A DNA stretch of 44,680 nucleotides from Candidatus Kaiserbacteria bacterium (GTDB lineage: Bacteria; Patescibacteriota; Minisyncoccia; Phycocordibacterales; UBA2100). Made by a program: the position numbers and the translations under genes. Position 1 is the first letter of the stretch. Each line of letters opens with the position of its first letter. The notes beneath the pieces are model-generated. The model did no database searches, was not told the DNA's origin, and saw only the letters and a program-made list of their open reading frames with translations. Shown in pieces: positions 39,579 through 44,680 of the stretch. Location of the stretch: positions 1 through 44,680 of the forward strand of contig JAHFMV010000008.1 in the NCBI GenBank assembly GCA_023267655.1, read 5' to 3'.

Positions 39579-40574
39579 ATGGTGAAGCGCCGCGGTAAGA
39601 AGCGGAAAGGTATTGATGTTGGGAAATTTGGCTGGACGCCGCGGTATTTGACGACCGCGACGTACTTTTCTATCGGGGCATTGGTGGTATGTCTTTTTAT
39701 GGGCGCGGGGGTTGTCGATCGGTACATCCAATCGAGCGGATCACCCTTTGTCGCAGCGGTGATTTCGGCACTATTGGTGGATTATGCCAATCAGGATCGC
39801 GTGGCTGATCAATTGAATGGTTTGAAAATAAATCCGAAGCTCGCAGCCGCGGCGCAGGCGAAGGCCGACGATATGGCGGCAAAAGGCTATTTCTCGCACA
39901 CGACGCCCGAAGGCTACGATTCGTGGCATTGGTTCAGGCTCGTTGGGTACGACTATTCGTATGCGGGGGAAAATCTTGCCGTGGATTTTTCTGAATCGAG
40001 TGACGTCGAAAAAGCGTGGATGGCGTCGCCAACGCATCGCGAGAACATTTTGAATGCGCATTATACGGAGATCGGCATCGCGACGGCGAAGGGGACGTAC
40101 AAGGGCCACGAGGCGATTTTTGCGGTGCAAATGTTTGGAAGGCCGAGTGCGGTCGAGGTCGCGCGCGCTGTAGGGGCGCCGCCGGCTGCTCCGCAGCCGG
40201 CGGCTATCGCTGCGTCAACAGTGCAGCCTTCGCAAGTTCTCGGCGAGGCATCAAAATCCGGTGACCCCATTAGAGAGCCTGCGGCCTCTAACGGGGCGAG
40301 CGCCGCGATCATGACTCCGGCACAAGTTCCGTGGTGGGCATGGCTCGCCGTCCAGCCGAAACAAACGCTACGCTACGCGTACCTCATCATCGGTCTCCTT
40401 ATTCTTTTCGCACTCTTTGGCGATATGGAATGGGAAATCAAACAGCATCACATCAGGCACGCCATGAAAGCCGGCGTCGCGCTTGCAACAATGTCGATGC
40501 TCTTTATCGTTGCTGACTGGGTCTTCTTCGCGCAACCGATTTTGGCCGCGGTAGGTACGTTGATTGGGAATTGA
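39579..40574 (+). CDS. Membrane-anchored CAP/SCP-domain protein
   Basis: A 331-residue protein. A basic N-terminus leads to an anchor helix (YFSIGALVVCLFMGAGVV). The CAP domain is at about 60-185: INPKLAAAAQAKADDMAAKG, YFSHTTPEGYDSWHW, AGENLAVDF and SPTHRENILN-AHYTEIGIA, with the conserved His and Glu residues. A VLGEA motif and a linker follow, then two hydrophobic helices (about 255-325). The linker contains DPIREPAASNGASA, encoded by a 35-bp palindromic element. GATAAT ends 6 nt before the ATG. CPR CAP proteins are probably envelope-associated. Confidence 0.88.
   Translation: MVKRRGKKRKGIDVGKFGWTPRYLTTATYFSIGALVVCLFMGAGVVDRYIQSSGSPFVAAVISALLVDYANQDRVADQLNGLKINPKLAAAAQAKADDMAAKGYFSHTTPEGYDSWHWFRLVGYDYSYAGENLAVDFSESSDVEKAWMASPTHRENILNAHYTEIGIATAKGTYKGHEAIFAVQMFGRPSAVEVARAVGAPPAAPQPAAIAASTVQPSQVLGEASKSGDPIREPAASNGASAAIMTPAQVPWWAWLAVQPKQTLRYAYLIIGLLILFALFGDMEWEIKQHHIRHAMKAGVALATMSMLFIVADWVFFAQPILAAVGTLIGN
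40263..40297 (+). repeat. Intragenic palindromic element, copy 3 (in CAP gene)
   Basis: This copy is identical to copy 1 in dnaG except at the tip (TGC instead of TAC), and is read in the same frame (DPIREPAASNGA). It lies in the linker between the CAP domain and the C-terminal membrane helices. Confidence 0.88.
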
Positions 40575-40595
40575 TATTCTCCAGGCTTGGCTCTA

Positions 40596-40635
40596 CTTGT
40601 TTATAAACATACGACCGTATGTTTATAAACAAGTC
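40596..40635. promoter_or_regulatory. Perfect 19-bp inverted repeat, candidate operator
   Basis: ACTTGTTTATAAACATACG (40596-40614) and CGTATGTTTATAAACAAGT (40617-40635) are exact reverse complements around AC. Each arm also contains TTTATAAA. There is no T-run. It lies between the CAP gene and the nuclease gene, about 58 bp before the latter's -10 box. Confidence 0.7.
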
Positions 40636-40704
40636 ATATATTTAGTAAAATAATTATCCACTCCGACGCCTTTGCTTCATGAAGGTAGGAGATACAATCG
40701 CTGC

Positions 40705-41703
40705 ATGGTGATCGGTGTTAAACACATCGTCAGCTTTCTCCTTGCTGTTGCCGTTTTGATTGGCGGGGCGTTTGCGCTTGGTTCCAGATTGAATGCAAAA
40801 ACGGGTACGACCGCGGAAACGGCCGCGGCCGTTTCTGCGCTCGACCCTTCCGATGCATCTTCCACCGAAGAAACTTCCGCGCCGACAAGCGCGTCGCTCT
40901 ACAAAGTCCTGCGCATCGTCGACGGCGACACGATTGCCGTCGAGATCGACGGGAAATCAGAAAGTGTCCGCATGATCGGCATCGACACGCCGGAAATAAA
41001 TGACTCGCGCACGGGGGTGCAATGCTTTGGTAAAGAAGCATCGGAAGAAACGAAATCGCTCCTCACGGGCGCCAAAGTGCGCCTTGAAAAAGACGACTCG
41101 CAAGGCGAGCGTGATAAATACAAGCGACTTCTCGCGTACGTCTTTCGCGAAGATGGCGTATTTATTACGAAGAAATTAGTGGCGGATGGCTACGCGCACG
41201 AATATACGTACGATCTTCCGTACAAATACCAAGTACAATTTAAAGCAGCAGAAACGGCCGCGCGGGAAGGTGAGAAGGGCTTGTGGTCGCCGGCAGCTTG
41301 TCCGACGCCGCCGCCCGAGCGCAACGGGAAAAGCGCGTCTACAAAGACGACCTCAAATACGAACGCGAATCAGGCGGCAGCCGCTGCGGCGGCTGCCGCC
41401 CCCGTATCCCAGCCCGTACAGCAGTTAGTGCAGCCGCCGGTTCAACAACCACAGCCCGCGCCCATGCCGCAAAAGCAACCTGATCCCGAGCCAACACAGC
41501 CGCCAAAGCAGGAACCGCCACCCGCGACCTCAAGCTCCTTCGACGTCTCCGCTTACACCTGCTCCGCCAATACCTACAATTGCTCCGATTTCAAAACCCA
41601 ACAGCAAGCTCAAGCTGTCTACGACAAGTGCGGCGGGGTAGCGAATGACGTCCATAAGTTGGATAAAAATAAAGACGGCCACCCGTGTGATAGTTTGCCC
41701 TAG
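40705..41703 (+). CDS. Exported thermonuclease-like protein with Excalibur domain
   Basis: A 332-residue protein with a signal or anchor (HIVSFLLAVAVLIGGAFALG). The SNase domain is at about 68-195 (KVLRIVDGDTIAVEIDGKSE, RMIGIDTPEI, YKRLLAYVF with catalytic Arg and Glu positions, LVADGYAHEYT). A Pro/Gln-rich linker follows and then a C-terminal Excalibur domain ending DKNKDGHPCD, a calcium-binding D-x-D-x-D-G-x-x-C. It probably degrades extracellular nucleic acid, which suits a nucleotide-scavenging lifestyle. TACAAT (40693-40698) ends 6 nt before the ATG, so the longer ORF from 40672 is rejected. Confidence 0.92.
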   Translation: MVIGVKHIVSFLLAVAVLIGGAFALGSRLNAKTGTTAETAAAVSALDPSDASSTEETSAPTSASLYKVLRIVDGDTIAVEIDGKSESVRMIGIDTPEINDSRTGVQCFGKEASEETKSLLTGAKVRLEKDDSQGERDKYKRLLAYVFREDGVFITKKLVADGYAHEYTYDLPYKYQVQFKAAETAAREGEKGLWSPAACPTPPPERNGKSASTKTTSNTNANQAAAAAAAAAPVSQPVQQLVQPPVQQPQPAPMPQKQPDPEPTQPPKQEPPPATSSSFDVSAYTCSANTYNCSDFKTQQQAQAVYDKCGGVANDVHKLDKNKDGHPCDSLP

Positions 41704-41848
41704 CATAAGGACTATTCTCCACTCAATACGTAAAGCCTCGATGAAGAGGTCAGCAAGTCGGTAATTCCGTGCGGTTTCCATATGTCTATTCGGACGCCGT
41801 ATACGACGCTTTCTTACAGTTTTTCGTTAGTTTTCCAACCGCCCGCTC
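41704..41848. other. Intergenic region without recognised features
   Basis: No gene, terminator or RNA is recognised between the nuclease stop and repeat alpha copy E. A short CCTC/GAGG dyad near 41736 is too small to interpret. Confidence 0.4.
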
Positions 41849-41987
41849 GCGACGCTAGGCGGTATTCCTCCCACCCGAACGCGAACTGATCAACGGATCG
41901 AATATCACATCTACTGCTGTATGTCTCTCCGCATTGCTATTCGCTGCGCGATGTTCTCTGGGAGGAACACCCCCTATCGCCGTCTCG
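41849..41987 (+). repeat. Hairpin repeat family alpha, copy E
   Basis: The left arm CTAGGCGGTATTCCTCCCA and right arm TGGGAGGAACACCCCCTA pair with two mismatches. The core begins CCCGAACGCGAACTGATC and ends TCGCTGCGCGATGTTCTC. The arms resemble those of copy C. Confidence 0.87.
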
Positions 41988-41994
41988 CTACCCT

Positions 41995-42468
41995 CTATAA
42001 CTTCTTGAACAGAATTCTCTGCCTGTCCGTGTAACCGATATGTTCGTAGAAATCGAGAGTATTTTTGTTGAAAGAAGAACAGGACAACTTGATATCAGTC
42101 AATCCTTTCGATTTAGAATAAGCCTCAGCTGCTTCCATAAGAGCTTTTCCCGCACCCTGACCTCGCGCCTCGTTAGACACGTACAATTCGATAACGAGAC
42201 CGAATTTTTTGATATTCGTGTCGAAATACGATTCCTCATCCCCTGTAAACGTTACAAAGCCGAGAATATTTTCTTCGTGTTTCGCAATTAATATGTGTGG
42301 CATGTCATCACGAATTGCACCAAGTAGATGTGACTCGAAATCTTGCCTCAGTTCTTCCGAGAAAGGAACGTAGTACACGCTATCAATGTTGTGATGGTAC
42401 TCGTACTGTTTTCGCCATAACTCAAGCAGCGCCGATATATCCGTAAGCGTAGGTTTAATGATCTCCAT
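41995..42468 (-). CDS. GNAT-family N-acetyltransferase
   Basis: A 157-residue GNAT protein. The acetyl-CoA-binding motif A is VIELYVSNEARGQGAGKALM (R-G-x-G-x-G/A form), motif D is GFVTFTGDE, and motif B is DFYEHIGYTDR. The substrate is unknown. TAAGAT (complement of 42475-42480) ends 6 nt before the ATG, so it is leaderless. Its stop lies 7 nt from repeat alpha copy E, and repeat beta copy 2 lies just upstream of its promoter. Confidence 0.92.
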   Translation of the reverse strand: MEIIKPTLTDISALLELWRKQYEYHHNIDSVYYVPFSEELRQDFESHLLGAIRDDMPHILIAKHEENILGFVTFTGDEESYFDTNIKKFGLVIELYVSNEARGQGAGKALMEAAEAYSKSKGLTDIKLSCSSFNKNTLDFYEHIGYTDRQRILFKKL

Positions 42469-42498
42469 GTCGGCATCTTACCACTCTACGAGTGAGCC

Positions 42499-42660
42499 AC
42501 CAGCTTTCGGTTTAAAAACCAGAAACGACGACGGGAAGGTGTTTGAAGGGGTCTGCGCAGGAGCGACGGCGACGAGCCCGAGCGCTGCCGTAGCAACGGC
42601 AGATAGCGATCCCTGAGAACACTTCCCGGCGGCGTCGGTTTTTAAAATGATTGCTGGTGC
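42499..42660 (+). repeat. Hairpin repeat family beta, copy 2
   Basis: Outer arms CACCAGCTTTCGGTTTAAAA / TTTTAAAATGATTGCTGGTG differ from copy 1 by paired changes (CAGCAG/CTGCTG to CACCAG/CTGGTG). The apex is CTGCCGT-AGCA-ACGGCAG (42585-42602), against CTGCGCG-AGCA-CGCGCAG in copy 1: the loop is kept and the stem covaries. Confidence 0.87.
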
Positions 42661-42708
42661 GAGCGCTACATTTCCTAATTACACCACAACGCGCTAAGAT
42701 ACGCCGCA

Positions 42709-42840
42709 ATGAGTCCGCTCTGGAGAAACCTCAATCATGCGAAAAATGGCGCCGAACATGCCCAGGTCGCCAATTTTGGCATACGTTTTTTTGCGAAACC
42801 GTTAATGGGTAGGGTAATTGTCCAATATCACACCATATGA
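42709..42840 (+). CDS. 43-residue upstream ORF coupled to murJ
   Basis: An ORF starting MSPLWRNLNHAKNGAEHAQV and ending IVQYHTI. Its TGA overlaps the murJ ATG (ATGA), the classic layout for translational coupling. TAAGAT (42695-42700) lies 8 nt before its ATG and is the best -10 box in the region, so ribosomes reaching murJ would first translate this ORF. It is not a membrane protein. It could be a regulatory leader peptide or a real small protein; no family is recognised. Confidence 0.55.
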   Translation: MSPLWRNLNHAKNGAEHAQVANFGIRFFAKPLMGRVIVQYHTI

Positions 42841-44555
42841 TGATGCGCTTCTTCCGGTCGGGACAGACCACGTTTCGCAATGCCAAAATTGGTGCGGGGT
42901 GGGCCTTTTCTTTTTTGACGACAGAAGTGCGGGGGCTGCATGCCGCCGCTTATATTTTGGCACTTTCGTCGCTTACTTCATCCGTCCTTGCGCTTCTGCG
43001 CGATCGATTACTTGCGCACCTCTTTGGCGCGGGGCCACAGCTCGATTTGTATTATGCCGCGTTTCGAATTCCTGATGCGGTCTTTATCGGGATTGGCGCA
43101 CTCGTTTCCGCATACATGCTCATTCCCGAAATCGCGCGGCGTGATGAGGAAGGGCAGAAAAGATATTTGGATTCGATTGTCGTGGGGTATTCGGTGTTGG
43201 TCGCGATCGTGGCTGCGGGCGCGGCGGTAGCCGCGCCCGCCGTCCTCACGCGCTTCTTTCCGCTTCTTGTCGCAGGACACCTCACCGAACTCACGCATCT
43301 TTCGCGTATACTCCTCCTCCAATCCGCACTTCTCGGATTCTCAAACATCGCCGCCGCGATCACGCAGTACAAACATCGCTACACACTCTATGCAATCTCG
43401 CCGATAGTCTACAACCTTGGCATCATGTTCGGCGCACTTGCACTCTACCCACACTTCGGGCTTGCGGGGTTGATCTGGGGCGTCGTGATCGGCGCAGCAC
43501 TGCATGTTGGCATTCAAATCCCCTCAATACTCGGCGACGGCTTCTTCCGTATCCCGCGCTTTTTCGACATGCGAGAATTTTTTGAAACCGTTCGCCTTTC
43601 ACTCCCGCGTGCCCTCGCGCTCTCAATGAATCAGATCGCGTTTTTCGGCCTCCTCTCGCTCGCTGGCACGCTTTCTGTCGGCTCGATTTCCATTTTCGTC
43701 TTTGCGTACAACTTGCAAGGCGTCCCGCTCGCGATCATCGGAGCCAGCTACGCAACCGCCGCATTTCCGACGCTCGCGTACGCGTTTTCCCGCGGCGAAT
43801 CGAAGGAATATTTGATGCATGTGGGCATTGCTGCGCGGCAGATCCTCTTTTGGTCGCTGCCGGTTATTTCGCTCACAATCGTCTTGCGTGCACACATCGT
43901 GCGCGCGATCCTCGGCTCGGGTGCATTCGATTGGACCGATACGCGCCTCACCGCCGCGGGCCTCGCGCTTTTTATCATCTCACTCGCATCCCAAGGTCTC
44001 ACACTGCTTCTCATCCGCGCGATGTACGCAGCGGGGAAGACGATCATTCCGTTTATCGTGACTACTCTTACGGCCGCACTTACGATTATTTTTGGCGTCT
44101 GGTTTCTCACGATCCTCTCCAATCCCGCAAATGGCGATATCCTCGAAGCGCTTCTGCGCGTGCAGGATGTCGGCGGGACGAATGTCCTCGCGCTTTCGCT
44201 CGCGTATTCCATTTCATCGCTTATTGGCGCGGTGGTGCTCTGCCTGTATTTTGCCGGTCGTTTTGGACGATTCTTTTTTGAAGTCGGACGCTCGTGGTGG
44301 GAAGCGCTCACCGCTGCACTTGCCGCAGGACTCGTGGCGTATGGCACGCTGGTTGTGATCGGAAATATCACGCTCGCTTCGACGCTCGGATCGGTGCTCC
44401 TTCGAGGCGGCGCAGCCGGCATAGCCGGCTGCGCCGCCGCCGCCCTCACGTACTATCTCTTAGGCAACCGCGAATTCGCCGAAAATTACGCTGCACTGCG
44501 CAAGCGGATTTGGTCAGACGCCGAACCGGTGGTCAGTGCGGAGCAATCGGCCTAG
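42837..44555 (+). CDS. murJ: MurJ/MviN lipid II flippase
   Basis: A 572-residue polytopic protein (about 14 helices) of the MOP superfamily. MurJ moves lipid II across the membrane for peptidoglycan synthesis. Family features include SSLTSSVLALLRDRLLAHLF, GAGPQLDLYYAAFRIPDAVF and LMHVGIAARQILFWSLPV. ATG occurs three times in a row at the start. The gene is coupled to the 43-aa ORF by a 4-nt overlap, and a long inverted repeat encloses the start codon. A strong terminator follows the stop. Confidence 0.92.
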   Translation: MMMRFFRSGQTTFRNAKIGAGWAFSFLTTEVRGLHAAAYILALSSLTSSVLALLRDRLLAHLFGAGPQLDLYYAAFRIPDAVFIGIGALVSAYMLIPEIARRDEEGQKRYLDSIVVGYSVLVAIVAAGAAVAAPAVLTRFFPLLVAGHLTELTHLSRILLLQSALLGFSNIAAAITQYKHRYTLYAISPIVYNLGIMFGALALYPHFGLAGLIWGVVIGAALHVGIQIPSILGDGFFRIPRFFDMREFFETVRLSLPRALALSMNQIAFFGLLSLAGTLSVGSISIFVFAYNLQGVPLAIIGASYATAAFPTLAYAFSRGESKEYLMHVGIAARQILFWSLPVISLTIVLRAHIVRAILGSGAFDWTDTRLTAAGLALFIISLASQGLTLLLIRAMYAAGKTIIPFIVTTLTAALTIIFGVWFLTILSNPANGDILEALLRVQDVGGTNVLALSLAYSISSLIGAVVLCLYFAGRFGRFFFEVGRSWWEALTAALAAGLVAYGTLVVIGNITLASTLGSVLLRGGAAGIAGCAAAALTYYLLGNREFAENYAALRKRIWSDAEPVVSAEQSA

Positions 44556-44584
44556 AAAGCTGAAGAAGATGAGACACATCGGTG

Positions 44585-44617
44585 ACACCTCAGAAGGCGA
44601 CTTCTGAGGTGTTTTTT
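44585..44617 (+). terminator. Intrinsic terminator of murJ
   Basis: ACACCTCAGAAG (44585-44596) and CTTCTGAGGTGT (44601-44612) form a perfect 12-bp stem with loop GCGA, followed by TTTTT. Confidence 0.93.
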
Positions 44618-44680
44618 CACACAATGGCGGCATGTCATTAGCCGCTAGCCTCATATGTATGATGCGATACCCCGTGAAGA

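Noticed and set aside
1-44680. tRNA or rRNA genes
   Set aside because: I looked for T-arm and anticodon-arm patterns and conserved rRNA segments on both strands and saw none; a covariance search would be needed to exclude unusual tRNAs.

Overview
The window looks like a chromosomal segment of a Candidate Phyla Radiation bacterium (Candidatus Patescibacteria, most like Parcubacteria/Kaiserbacteria-type genomes). This is inferred from gene content: two anchored DsbA-like proteins with DsbB, exported proteins ending in a peptidoglycan-binding domain preceded by a VLG(A/E) motif, an exported CAP-domain protein, a secreted nuclease with an Excalibur tail, a DoxX/FAD-dehydrogenase pair, short genes on alternating strands and many orphan small proteins. 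TGA is used as a stop, so this is not the TGA=Gly code of Gracilibacteria/Absconditabacteria.

Layout. 1-5.8 kb: tail of an IS30-type transposase, small orphans, dnaG, rpoD, a small-protein/retropepsin pair. 5.8-10 kb: exported Yx(FWY)xxD protein, J-domain coiled-coil protein, DUF1697, hicB-hicA-rlmB. 10-14.4 kb: dabB and dabA, an inorganic-carbon uptake module. 14.7-22.5 kb: small proteins, RecB-like nuclease, DsbA, DEDD exonuclease, hisS, PH-domain protein, SET-domain protein. 22.6-26 kb: second DsbA, a gene with an in-frame TGA, VIT-type transporter, thioredoxin-like protein and DsbB. 26.3-30.4 kb: FMN reductase, a REP-associated transposase inside its own palindromes, DoxX-like protein and FAD dehydrogenase. 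30.7-41.7 kb: cell-surface/secretome block (two peptidoglycan-binding surface proteins, Gly-rich repeat protein, subtilisin, CAP protein, nuclease). 42-44.6 kb: GNAT, a 43-aa upstream ORF and murJ.

Two genome-wide patterns stand out. First, 20 genes have a -10 like hexamer exactly 6 or 7 nt before the start codon, which implies leaderless mRNAs, while Shine-Dalgarno sites occur mostly on short orphan genes that have their own TTGACA-type promoter and intrinsic terminator.

Second, the window carries at least four families of hairpin-forming repeats whose stems differ between copies but stay self-complementary. One family (35-38 bp) lies in frame inside three unrelated proteins (DnaG, DUF1697, CAP), in the same orientation relative to the gene each time, like Rickettsia palindromic elements. 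Three larger families (116-160 nt) are intergenic, and one of them sits 0-2 nt after stop codons. These families are the best candidate here for an undescribed system; the RAYT transposase at 26.9 kb is a possible but unproven mobiliser.
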